64,000 bases of DNA from the NCBI RefSeq assembly GCF_009811415.1, contig NZ_BLIG01000047.1, positions 84,614-148,613 of the forward strand, in the 5' to 3' direction. The notes below the pieces were generated by a model. The model had not been told where the DNA came from. It ran no database searches and saw only the letters and a program-made list of their open reading frames with translations. A program made the position numbers and the translations under genes. Below, in pieces: positions 47,075-55,063 of this stretch; position 1 is the stretch's first letter, and each line of letters opens with the position of its first letter. This DNA is from Alteromonas sp. KUL106. GTDB taxonomy: Bacteria > Pseudomonadota > Gammaproteobacteria > Enterobacterales > Alteromonadaceae.

Positions 47075-49450
47075 TTATTTCTTCGCTTTGGCAAACGCAT
47101 CGGCAAAAGCATTACCCATGGCGCTGTTTTGCGGCTGGCTGTTGCGGTTTCCACCACCCTGATTTGAACGCGGGCTGGCTTTAGCGTTGGCACGCCCAGC
47201 CCCTTTGTTTTGCGCTTTACCTGGACCTTGGTGGTTAGCGCCCTTACCTGCACCGGATTTACCGCCAGCATTGCTGTTCTGACCAGGCGCATCGTCTAAT
47301 CGCATGGTAAAGGAAATACGCTTGCGCGGTACGTCTACTTCCAGCACTTTTACTTTAACGATATCACCTGCTTTCACTACCTCTCGGGGATCAGAGATAA
47401 ATTTGTTAGTCAGTGCCGAAATATGCACTAAGCCATCTTGGTGAACACCCACATCAACGAAGGCACCAAAGTTGGCAACGTTACTCACTACGCCCTCTAA
47501 AATCATGCCGGGCTTAAGATCGTTTATGGTTTCAACGCCCTCTTTAAATACCGCTGTTTTAAACTCTGGACGAGGGTCGCGCCCTGGTTTATCCAGCTCT
47601 TTTAGAATGTCTTTTACGGTAGGTAAACCGAAAGCATCGCTAGTAAATGTCTCTGGTGACAGGCTTTTTAGAAGCTCGGTGTTGCCGATGATGTCGTTAA
47701 CTGCAACCGCGGTGGTATCTACGATTTTATCTACCACTGGGTAAGCTTCCGGGTGAACCGCAGAAGCGTCAAGTGGGTTTGTGCCATTTACAATGCGTAA
47801 GAAGCCGGCGGCTTGCTCAAAGGCTTTTGGACCTAAGCGTTCGACTTTCAATAGGGCTTTTCTATCAGGGAATGCACCGTAGGTGTCTCTGAAATTAACA
47901 ATATTGTGAGCCAATGTTTTGTTTAGCCCAGACACGTAACTTAATAGCGCTGGAGATGCGGTATTTAAATCTACACCCACGGCATTCACGCAGTCTTCGA
48001 TAACGCGGTCGAGCGACTTACCCAACTGGCTTTGACTTACGTCGTGCTGATACTGGCCCACACCAATGGCTTTAGGCTCAATTTTAACTAATTCTGCAAG
48101 GGGATCTTGTAAGCGTCGTGCAATTGAAACCGCACCGCGAATTGATACGTCAAGTTCAGGCAATTCTTTTGATGCAAGCTCAGAGGCAGAATATACCGAT
48201 GCGCCTGCTTCACTTACCATAATTTTCTGAGCAGTAAGTTCGCTGTTGTTCTTGAGCATTTCGCCAACGAGTTTGTCGGTCTCGCGCGAGCCGGTGCCGT
48301 TACCGATGCTGATTAAATCGACCTTGTATTGTTTGCATAACGTGGTGAGCGTGCGGATCGATTTGTCCCATTGATTTTGTGGCGCGTGCGGGAAGATGGT
48401 GTTGGTTGCGACCACTTTACCTGTGCTGTCTACTACTGCTACTTTCACGCCGGTTCTCAAACCCGGGTCTAAGCCCATGGTGGTTTTTGCACCAGCGGGC
48501 GCTGCCATTAGCAGGTCGTTTAAGTTTTTAGCAAATACTTCAATTGCCTCTTCTTCAGCGCGCTCTCTTAGTGCACTGAATAGCTCGGTTTCCATGTGTA
48601 AACCAATTTTGATTTTCCAGGTCCACTGTACAACTTGAGCTAAAAAGTCATCAGCGCCGCGGCCTCTGTGCATGATGTTGTAGTGACTTGCAATGATATG
48701 TTCGCAATGTGACGGACCTTTTTCTTCTGACTGTGGGTCTGCGTCAAGCTGTATGTGAAGCATGCCCTCGTTGCGGCCCCTAAACATTGCCAAGGCACGG
48801 TGAGATGGCACAGTTTTATACTTCTCGCTATGCTCGAAATAATCTTTGTATTTCGCGGCTTCCTGCTCTTTACCAGGTGCAACCGTACTTTTCACATGCG
48901 CATTTTCAATGAGATAGTGACGTACTTTGGCAAGTAACGCTGCGTCTTCAGCGAAGCGCTCCATCAATATGTAGCGGGCGCCCTCTAGCGCCGCTTTGGT
49001 ATCCGCAATTCCATTGTCTGCATTTACGTACTCACTTGCTGCACTTTCAGCATCAGTATCAGGGTGATTGAACAATGCATCTGCAAGCGGTTCTAGGCCT
49101 GCTTCTATGGCAATTTGACCTTTCGTACGACGACGCGGTTTGTACGGTAAGTACAAATCTTCTAGCGTTGTTTTACTGTCTGCGTTGGCGATGCTGTTTT
49201 TCAACTCGTCTGTTAGCTTACCTTGCTCTTCAATGGATTTGAGAATGACATCTCTGCGCTCTTCCAGCTCGCGTAAGTAGGTTAAGCGTTGCTCTAGGGT
49301 ACGTAGCTGGGTGTCATCAAGACCTTGGGTTACTTCTTTTCTATAGCGAGCAATAAAAGGTACGGTAGCTCCTTCATCGAGAAGTTTTACGGCGGCATTT
49401 ACTTGCGAAGGTTGAACGCTAAGTTCATCTGCAATTTTATTGATAATCAT
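47075..49450 (-). CDS. tex: RNA-binding transcriptional accessory protein Tex
   Basis: 791 residues. N-terminal helical region (1-220), YqgF/RNase H-like domain (about 325-450: MGLDPGLRTGVKVAVVD), HhH2 helix-hairpin-helix (about 490-560: VGVDLNTASPALLSYVSGL) and S1 RNA-binding domain (about 650-720: GMILEGVVSNVANFGAFVDVGV). The last 70 residues are a basic, Gly/Asn/Gln/Lys-rich tail, unlike the ordered core. It interacts with transcription and RNA; precise role is not settled. The greB neighbour is conserved with E. coli. Confidence 0.95.
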   Translation of the reverse strand: MIINKIADELSVQPSQVNAAVKLLDEGATVPFIARYRKEVTQGLDDTQLRTLEQRLTYLRELEERRDVILKSIEEQGKLTDELKNSIANADSKTTLEDLYLPYKPRRRTKGQIAIEAGLEPLADALFNHPDTDAESAASEYVNADNGIADTKAALEGARYILMERFAEDAALLAKVRHYLIENAHVKSTVAPGKEQEAAKYKDYFEHSEKYKTVPSHRALAMFRGRNEGMLHIQLDADPQSEEKGPSHCEHIIASHYNIMHRGRGADDFLAQVVQWTWKIKIGLHMETELFSALRERAEEEAIEVFAKNLNDLLMAAPAGAKTTMGLDPGLRTGVKVAVVDSTGKVVATNTIFPHAPQNQWDKSIRTLTTLCKQYKVDLISIGNGTGSRETDKLVGEMLKNNSELTAQKIMVSEAGASVYSASELASKELPELDVSIRGAVSIARRLQDPLAELVKIEPKAIGVGQYQHDVSQSQLGKSLDRVIEDCVNAVGVDLNTASPALLSYVSGLNKTLAHNIVNFRDTYGAFPDRKALLKVERLGPKAFEQAAGFLRIVNGTNPLDASAVHPEAYPVVDKIVDTTAVAVNDIIGNTELLKSLSPETFTSDAFGLPTVKDILKELDKPGRDPRPEFKTAVFKEGVETINDLKPGMILEGVVSNVANFGAFVDVGVHQDGLVHISALTNKFISDPREVVKAGDIVKVKVLEVDVPRKRISFTMRLDDAPGQNSNAGGKSGAGKGANHQGPGKAQNKGAGRANAKASPRSNQGGGNRNSQPQNSAMGNAFADAFAKAKK

Positions 49451-49627
49451 AAGTCGCTCTAAGATGCTAAAAATTCGCGCAAGGTAATGGCGAATAAACG
49501 GTGTGTGAAAGGTTTACGAACACAGCGTCGGTAGTGGAAATAGGAGCAGTGAGTATATCACTGCAGTGTATTGAAAGTCGTCTGATCATTGAGGCGAAAT
49601 CGGTAAACAAGTGGCGTGTGTCATTGG

Positions 49628-50113
49628 CTAGAGTTTGTCTGTCGCATCGTACCAAATTCGGTTTATCCACCATTCTTTCGCTCCGGATTCTGTTTTAACA
49701 ACAAACTCATCGTCTTCTTCTTTTCCAAGAAGCGCACGGGCCATGGGAGAATCAATCGAAATGTAGTCCTTGCGGCCAAAGATCTCATCATAACCCACTA
49801 AGCGAAGCTCCATCACTTTGCCGGCCTCGTTCTCAATTTCTACCCAAGCGCCAAAGAAAACCTTTCCCTCTTGCTGAGGGTCATAATCGACAACCTTTAG
49901 ATTTTCTAGACACTTACGTAGGTAGCGAACGCGTCGGTCAATTTCACGCAGCTTCTTTTTATTGTACTGATAATCGGCATTCTCGCTTCTGTCCCCGAGG
50001 CTTGCTGCCCACGTTACTTTACGAGTAATTTCTGGCCTTTCTTCACGCCACAAGAAATCCAATTCTTGTTTGAGCTTTTGATAGCCTTTTCGAGTGATAA
50101 GCGGTGTTTTCAC
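49628..50113 (-). CDS. greB: Transcription elongation factor GreB
   Basis: 161 residues. N-terminal coiled-coil hairpin (about 1-78; WREERPEITRKVTWAASLGDRSENADYQYNKKKLREIDRR) bearing the DRSENADY acidic tip that enters the RNA polymerase channel, and a C-terminal FKBP-like domain (SPMARALLGKEEDD). The basic-patch and length pattern favour GreB over GreA. Rescues backtracked polymerase by stimulating transcript cleavage. Paired with tex, as in E. coli. Confidence 0.95.
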   Translation of the reverse strand: MKTPLITRKGYQKLKQELDFLWREERPEITRKVTWAASLGDRSENADYQYNKKKLREIDRRVRYLRKCLENLKVVDYDPQQEGKVFFGAWVEIENEAGKVMELRLVGYDEIFGRKDYISIDSPMARALLGKEEDDEFVVKTESGAKEWWINRIWYDATDKL

Positions 50114-50287
50114 AATGTTCTATACGTATTCCTGCTAATTACCCCTACTTTATGTGGGTACTAAGGCAAAACGCAATCTTTGAGGGTTAGAAAAAGTGAC
50201 AAAAATTGCGTGTTGAATAATTATTGAACATAAACCTTTTAACTAATGTCACAGTATATATATTTGTCAAATTTCTGGGGAACGCAA

Positions 50288-50557
50288 ATGCGTGACGAGA
50301 TACCTGTGTTGGACCGCCGGAGGTCGGGAAAAGAACCTCTCCAAATTAGCGGAACTATCATTGGTTTTATGCTGTTTTTAAGCGGCGGGTTGTTATTGTT
50401 GTACGCTTTGCTTGATATTGTTGTTCGCTTGAATAGCTTGCGAACCGTGCTGTACCTGATTTTAGGGTGCGCCATGTACAAAGTAGGTCAGTCGTTGTTA
50501 AACCATTTTGCTACATTTAAAGTGCATACTGAGAGAAGGCGAGCGCCCCAGCGTTAA
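50288..50557 (+). CDS. Small two-helix membrane protein, unknown
   Basis: 89 residues from ATG 50288 (GGGGAA 6 bases upstream, so the earlier start at 50246 is less likely). Two helices (about 20-45 and 52-70), a charged N-terminus (RRRSGKEP) and a basic C-terminus (HTERRRAPQR). I do not recognise the family. It is divergent from greB. Confidence 0.6.
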   Translation: MRDEIPVLDRRRSGKEPLQISGTIIGFMLFLSGGLLLLYALLDIVVRLNSLRTVLYLILGCAMYKVGQSLLNHFATFKVHTERRRAPQR

Positions 50558-50619
50558 AACTGGAAGTTTTAAGCCGCGAGTTTTAAGTCTAAATTGTTCC
50601 TAGAAAGGCGGATATACGC

Positions 50620-50801
50620 CGTGAAATTTTGGCAACTTAGGCTAAGCTTAAAAGTGTAATTCGAGGCACCAAGCATATTGAATAACCCATTTTACTATTT
50701 GGGTACGCGCGTGGTGAAAATCCACTGGCTCGTAGGGAAAAGGTAAGCAAGGATCACGCTGACTCACTAAAACAAAAAAGCCGACGCTATGCGTCGGCTT
50801 T
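50620..50801 (+). ncRNA. Possible structured RNA ending at a shared terminator
   Basis: Gene-free 180 bases between convergent genes contain adjacent hairpins, ACCCA / TGGGT around 50684-50704 and GTGG / CCAC around 50711-50724, then GGATCACGC pairing options with GCGTG. They end at the 11-bp terminator at 50777-50801. The GTGGTGAAAATCCAC hairpin faintly recalls the cobalamin-riboswitch core, but the diagnostic boxes are incomplete and no cobalamin gene follows. Promoter not found. Confidence 0.3.
50777..50801. terminator. Bidirectional terminator of fkpA-like gene
   Basis: Perfect 11-bp stem AAAGCCGACGC / GCGTCGGCTTT with loop TAT. On the minus strand a TTTTTTG tract follows; on the plus strand TCTCTTTTTT follows. 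Confidence 0.88.
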
Positions 50802-50821
50802 CTCTTTTTTGAAGCGCTAAC

Positions 50822-51607
50822 TTATTCGGCTGGTGCTTCGGCTTCAGGCTTAACTACCTCTAGCAACTCAACGTCAAAAATAAGCGTTGAGTTTGGCGTG
50901 ATTGCGCCCGTTGAACGCGCACCATAAGCAAGTTCTGATGGGATATGAAAGCGGTATTTCGCGCCTTCTTTCATCAGCTGAACGCCTTCAGTCCAACCCG
51001 CGATTACGCGGTTGAGCGGGAATTCCGCTGGCTCGCCACGCTTGTATGATGAATCGAACTCGGTACCATCTAGCAAAGTGCCACGGTAATGCACTTTTAC
51101 CATGTCTGTCGCTTCTGGGCTTGCACCTTCGCCTTCTTCAAGTACTTCGTACTGAAGACCAGACTCCGTGGTCACGACACCTTCTTTCTTACCGTTTTCT
51201 TCGAGGTAAGCAAGGCCAGCTTCAATGTTTTTCTCAGCGGCTTGCGCAGCCATTTCTTGCTGTTTGGCACGCAGCACTTCTTCGCCCTGTTGCGCAATTT
51301 GTTGAATTTGCTCTGGCGTAAATTTAAGCGTGTCGTTTAGACCGTCTTTAAAGCCTTGCTGTAGCGCGTCTTGATCGAGTGTTAGACCAAGTTGCTCTTG
51401 TTGCTCTGCACGGTTGCTAACAAACAATCCCATGCTTGCGCCCATGGCGTAAGCTTGTTTTTGCGTATCTGTCATTTCTTCTGCTGAAACAGCAGTTGTT
51501 TTTGCACTATCAGCGCTTGTAGAAGCGGCCTCATCAGATGTATTTGGCTGGCAAGCGAAAAGGCCTAGCGCAGCGATGGTCGATAAGGCAACGAGCGACT
51601 TCTGCAT
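50822..51607 (-). CDS. fkpA: FKBP-type peptidyl-prolyl isomerase lipoprotein (FkpA-like)
   Basis: 261 residues from ATG 51607 with GGAG upstream. A lipobox LFAC (Cys19) predicts a lipoprotein where E. coli FkpA is soluble periplasmic. The N-terminal dimerisation domain (about 40-140, QKQAYAMGASMGLFVSN) is helical and the C-terminal FKBP domain (about 150-250) has VKVHYRGTLLDGTEFDSSY, GWTEGVQLM and IPSELAYGARSTGAITPNSTLIFDVELL. Assists folding of envelope proteins. In the slyX neighbourhood as in E. coli. Confidence 0.93.
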   Translation of the reverse strand: MQKSLVALSTIAALGLFACQPNTSDEAASTSADSAKTTAVSAEEMTDTQKQAYAMGASMGLFVSNRAEQQEQLGLTLDQDALQQGFKDGLNDTLKFTPEQIQQIAQQGEEVLRAKQQEMAAQAAEKNIEAGLAYLEENGKKEGVVTTESGLQYEVLEEGEGASPEATDMVKVHYRGTLLDGTEFDSSYKRGEPAEFPLNRVIAGWTEGVQLMKEGAKYRFHIPSELAYGARSTGAITPNSTLIFDVELLEVVKPEAEAPAE

Positions 51608-51744
51608 AAAAACGTCTCCATTAATTATTATCATCATGCGTCTATGTCTATACTGCTGCATCTAAGGCAGTGTGCACGATAGTTAAAGATGCGTGATCCA
51701 TGCTATGTTAAACCTAGCGTTTACAAAGCGAAACCCATTTGATT

Positions 51745-52737
51745 ATGTTTAGGCCTCAAATGTTCCATAGAATAGTGTTACTCATCGTACTTATTGGTCA
51801 TTCCATAGGATGCTCTATTCCCGATACTACGCCAATACAGCAGTGGCGTCATGTAGAAGAAGGGGCTTATGCAGCGGATATTTCAACGGACGGTACATTG
51901 GCCGTAGTTTCCGGCGTAAATAACGGCGTCAACGTATGGCGGATAGGGCAAAGTGAGCCACTGTTTCACTGGAGCCACCAAGGTGAAGGCAACAATTTGG
52001 TGATGTCGGTTCATATTAGCGCGGATAAACGCTATGTGGTCACCGCCGATCGTGAAGCTTTTGCTCTGTGGAGTTTAGAAACGGGAGAGCCAGAGGGCTT
52101 TTGGCGAATTGACGAAGCGTCTATTCGAGATGTTGCTGTGACTAATAATGGAAACGGTATCTTAGTTGCCCGGTCAAATGGCAAAGTGATGTACTTTGAG
52201 CCTCGTACCTCTCGACGTCTGGAGTTCTTTGGACATCAAGAAAAAGTAAATTCAATCGATATCTCGCCTAATGGAAAATATGCCCTTACGGGAGGAAATG
52301 ACTACATTGCGTACCTGTGGAGCACTGATACCGGTCAGATAATTCATACCTTTACCCATCCTACCCGCGTCACCAAAGTGGCGCTTGACGATGAAGGTCG
52401 TTTTGCCTTTACCGCTGACAGCCAGAGTAAATCTCAAGTATGGGACGTGCAAACAGGTCATCCAGTGACGGCACTAAAATTTGCGTCTCGGCAAAAGATA
52501 TTTACGGATGTGGAATTCTCAAAAGATGGTAGGTACTTACTAACAGGCTCGCCCTCAAGAAAAGTCTATCTATGGGATTTAAAAAGCGGAGAGCAAATCC
52601 AGGCTATTCAAGTCGCCTCTAGAGCGTCTATTTCACCGCCTACCGCAGTTGTTTATGGCGTCGCCTTCCTTCCCAATGATAATATAATATCTATTAGCAG
52701 CAGTGGTCTTGCCGAAGAGTGGCAACGAGAAAGGTAG
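51745..52737 (+). CDS. WD40-repeat probable lipoprotein
   Basis: 330 residues from ATG 51745; a later ATG at 51760 is possible, and TTG 51739 is poor. N-terminal hydrophobic segment ends HSIGCS, a borderline lipobox (Cys23). Residues about 30-330 contain about seven WD40-like beta-propeller blades with recurring LWSxxTGxxI (VWRIGQSEP, YLWSTDTGQIIHTF, QVWDVQTGHPVTALKF, YLWDLKSGEQI). It is probably an envelope scaffold. It lies 9 bases before slyX and divergent from fkpA. Confidence 0.8.
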   Translation: MFRPQMFHRIVLLIVLIGHSIGCSIPDTTPIQQWRHVEEGAYAADISTDGTLAVVSGVNNGVNVWRIGQSEPLFHWSHQGEGNNLVMSVHISADKRYVVTADREAFALWSLETGEPEGFWRIDEASIRDVAVTNNGNGILVARSNGKVMYFEPRTSRRLEFFGHQEKVNSIDISPNGKYALTGGNDYIAYLWSTDTGQIIHTFTHPTRVTKVALDDEGRFAFTADSQSKSQVWDVQTGHPVTALKFASRQKIFTDVEFSKDGRYLLTGSPSRKVYLWDLKSGEQIQAIQVASRASISPPTAVVYGVAFLPNDNIISISSSGLAEEWQRER

Positions 52738-52746
52738 AGAATATAC

Positions 52747-52995
52747 ATGACAGAACAAAGCGCTGAGCAGTTACAGCAGCAAATAGATAGCGCCAATAGC
52801 TATATTGAAGAGTTACAGATGAAAGTTGCCTTTCAAGAGCATACTATAGAGGCGTTGAACGATGCATTGTCTTCTCAACAACAGCAGCTTGATGACTTGG
52901 CCTATAAGGTGCGACATGTGATAGACCGTGTTAAATCTATCGAGCCATCTAATATTGCTAAGCAATCTGAGGAAACCCCGCCTCCCCACTATTGA
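52747..52995 (+). CDS. slyX: SlyX family coiled-coil protein
   Basis: 82 residues, nearly all coiled coil (about 3-60, QLQQQIDSANSYIEELQMKVAFQEHTIEALNDALSSQQQQL with heptads). Matches SlyX in length, and E. coli slyX is near fkpA and slyD. Function is unknown. It follows the WD40 gene. Confidence 0.88.
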   Translation: MTEQSAEQLQQQIDSANSYIEELQMKVAFQEHTIEALNDALSSQQQQLDDLAYKVRHVIDRVKSIEPSNIAKQSEETPPPHY

Positions 52996-53086
52996 CGTAG
53001 GCACGGAAGTTAGCCCTTCCCGAAGGGCGAGTTTGAAATCTCCGTACCCTTTGTTGTGTCACCTTGATGTAGCGCCACTATACCCG

Positions 53087-53157
53087 CGGTAACACGCCGC
53101 GATTACAAACCTGTTAACTCTCGCTGAGTGGGTAATTATCTGTGCGGACTGGTATTA
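53087..53157 (+). repeat. Dispersed intergenic repeat, long copy (about 70 bp)
   Basis: Nearly the same as the reverse complement of 63931-64000, with about six mismatches in 70: it starts with AACACGCCGCGATTAC, passes TTAACTCTCGCTGAGTGGG and ends with GCGGACTGGTAT. It lies between slyX and the small acidic protein gene. Confidence 0.85.
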
Positions 53158-53235
53158 TTACGTTGAATTATACTGCGCGCCCCAATGAGTGGACGCCATA
53201 TTAGCGAGTGACTTTTAATTGTAAGGAGAGTAACC

Positions 53236-53394
53236 ATGAATGATTTTGATATGGATGCATTTGACAGCATCGACTTTGAATCACTAGAGCAGTCAGTAGC
53301 CGACAAACAGGCTGAAAAAGACAAACAGGAAAGCCAAGAGATTGAAGGCATGCGCGATGGCGCTAACGATTGCGGTGATAGTTGTACAATTTAA
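53236..53394 (+). CDS. Small acidic protein with C-terminal CxxxC, unknown
   Basis: 52 residues with an ideal ribosome site, AAGGAG 7 bases before the ATG. Sequence starts MNDFDMDAFDSIDFESLEQS, has a central charged helix (ADKQAEKDKQESQEI) and ends NDCGDSCTI, a Cys-x3-Cys pair (Cys46, Cys50). Negative charge is strong throughout. No family recognised. It lies between slyX and the DUF748 gene, following the 70-bp repeat. Its short length would make automatic callers miss it. Confidence 0.65.
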   Translation: MNDFDMDAFDSIDFESLEQSVADKQAEKDKQESQEIEGMRDGANDCGDSCTI

Positions 53395-53459
53395 TCGGTC
53401 CTATCTGCTATCTGAGCTGACCCTTTAGGTCTTGGCCTTAAGTGAGAATACCGCTTTAG

Positions 53460-54560
53460 TTATTTCTCAGCGGTGTTTTCGACCTCTTCTAGCCGTTCAA
53501 GCTCGATACTTTTTTCGATGTTCCCCTGAAGCGCCTGCACAAATGCGTTTTTTAAGATGGCGGTAAACGCTTCCCAAGTTTCTATGTCGAGGCTAGACAA
53601 ATGGCCTTTAATGGGAATACGAGTAGCAATTTGATCCTTACTTTGATTTTCAAAAAGTTCAGTGACAAACGCAGACATAGCCTCAATGCTGCCTTCGATT
53701 AAGCCGTCGCCATCTCGCTCTATATCACCTTTCCACGAAAAGACCTCAACGTTATGCAAAATCGGTTTGATGTAGCCTTTTACCCTGCCTTCGTCGGCTG
53801 CAATTTCTGCCGCTAGCGTCAACGTGCCTGCTTCTAAATCAAAAGGCGCGTAGGTATCGAGGAGATTTTTAAAGTTCACCAGCCCAACATTGTCAGCCTG
53901 AATATCAAGGTCAAATGTGGGCGCTGTCGTGGCGGGATTGAGCTTGGCATTTAATGAAATGGTACCTTGTTCGGCGGTTTGCCCCGTGGCTTTGGCGGTG
54001 GCCACGCGGGAATCAGACAAGCGTTCGCTATTAACCAAGTTATTTATTTCAAGCTGAATGTCGTGAATAGAAATATCAATAACAGGTGACGTATCGGGGT
54101 TGTGAAAAGCAACTTTACCATCGCTAATAGCAAGCTTATCTATCCGTAGAGGGAAAAGTTGGTCGGCAATGGATAACCATTTTTCATTTTTACCCGATTG
54201 GCTCGATTCTTCAGTATCGCCATCTACAAAATTAATTTCAGGAGCGTTTATGACAACCCGACCTACCGCAGCCCCTTTCATTAGCTGAGACCAAGATAGC
54301 GTAAATTCTACATGATCAGCTTTAAATAGGGGTTTATCGACCTCGCCGTTTGCTTTGTAAAGTAAGACATATTCTAGACTGTACGCACCACGCCATAGCA
54401 TAAGGTCTACATCACCCACACGACCGTCATACTGATCAGATTGGCTTAGCGTAGCATTAATGTAATTTGCTGCGGCGTACGGTAAATATAAACGCAGGGC
54501 GATGAGCAACAGAAGTAATCCCCCTAGCACATACCCAATACGCGTTTTAACGTGTTTCAT
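53460..54560 (-). CDS. DUF748 (AsmA-like) envelope protein
   Basis: 366 residues, one N-terminal membrane helix (about 7-27; RIGYVLGGLLLLLIALRLYL) and a periplasmic beta-rich domain. Motifs YAAANYINATLSQSDQYDGRVGDVDLMLWRGAYSLEYVLL and the DKLAISDGKVAFHNPD segment fit DUF748 family proteins, related to AsmA/TamB-like lipid-handling folds. Function is unknown. It occupies the place of kefGB between yheV and slyX relative to E. coli. Confidence 0.8.
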   Translation of the reverse strand: MKHVKTRIGYVLGGLLLLLIALRLYLPYAAANYINATLSQSDQYDGRVGDVDLMLWRGAYSLEYVLLYKANGEVDKPLFKADHVEFTLSWSQLMKGAAVGRVVINAPEINFVDGDTEESSQSGKNEKWLSIADQLFPLRIDKLAISDGKVAFHNPDTSPVIDISIHDIQLEINNLVNSERLSDSRVATAKATGQTAEQGTISLNAKLNPATTAPTFDLDIQADNVGLVNFKNLLDTYAPFDLEAGTLTLAAEIAADEGRVKGYIKPILHNVEVFSWKGDIERDGDGLIEGSIEAMSAFVTELFENQSKDQIATRIPIKGHLSSLDIETWEAFTAILKNAFVQALQGNIEKSIELERLEEVENTAEK

Positions 54561-54738
54561 AATTCACTCCTTGTAGCTTGTGAATACAAAAACTATACCC
54601 AAGGCGCATTGAGATGACAGGCAGTGGTTATTCCGCTACTGGCGGGCGGTGCTAAGAAAAATGACACGTCTGTGGCGCCCTAGCAGCGCACGCAAATAGG
54701 TTTGAGCGGTAAGATTTACTGGCTAGTGAGTAAGAACG

Positions 54739-54945
54739 TTAGTGAGGTTTGAAGATACCGATTACGTTTTCATTCGAGCGAGTTGCAGCGCTTACTTTCT
54801 CGTCGGTCTGGGCTTCATTGTAGCCGCACGCAACGCACTCTAACTTTTCGACATTATTTTCATAATACAGCGAAATAGTATCTTGCTCCTGGCACTTAGG
54901 GCAGGTTGCTCCAGCTACAAAACGGCGTTTTAAACGATTTGACAT
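54739..54945 (-). CDS. yheV: YheV-family zinc ribbon protein
   Basis: 68 residues with two cysteine pairs, CPKC (15, 18) and CVAC (37, 40), a zinc-ribbon. The N-terminus MSNRLKRRFVAGATCPKC and the length match YheV. Function is unknown. It precedes yheS divergently; in E. coli it is near kefB-yheS. Confidence 0.88.
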   Translation of the reverse strand: MSNRLKRRFVAGATCPKCQEQDTISLYYENNVEKLECVACGYNEAQTDEKVSAATRSNENVIGIFKPH

Positions 54946-55063
54946 ACATACACCTTTGAGAAATTACGCCTTTATTATACCGTGAAATACTATGCGTTGA
55001 TCAGCTTTTACCTTAAGTTTTTGATATTATACGCGCCCTTGTTTGTTCCATCACAGGTTACTC

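Noticed and set aside
49467..49673. 68-codon minus-strand frame overlapping the greB 3' end
   Set aside because: It overlaps greB out of frame and has no recognisable domain.
50620..50801. A full cobalamin riboswitch
   Set aside because: Only one sub-motif is suggestive, and no cobalamin-related gene lies downstream; reported only as a weak structured RNA.
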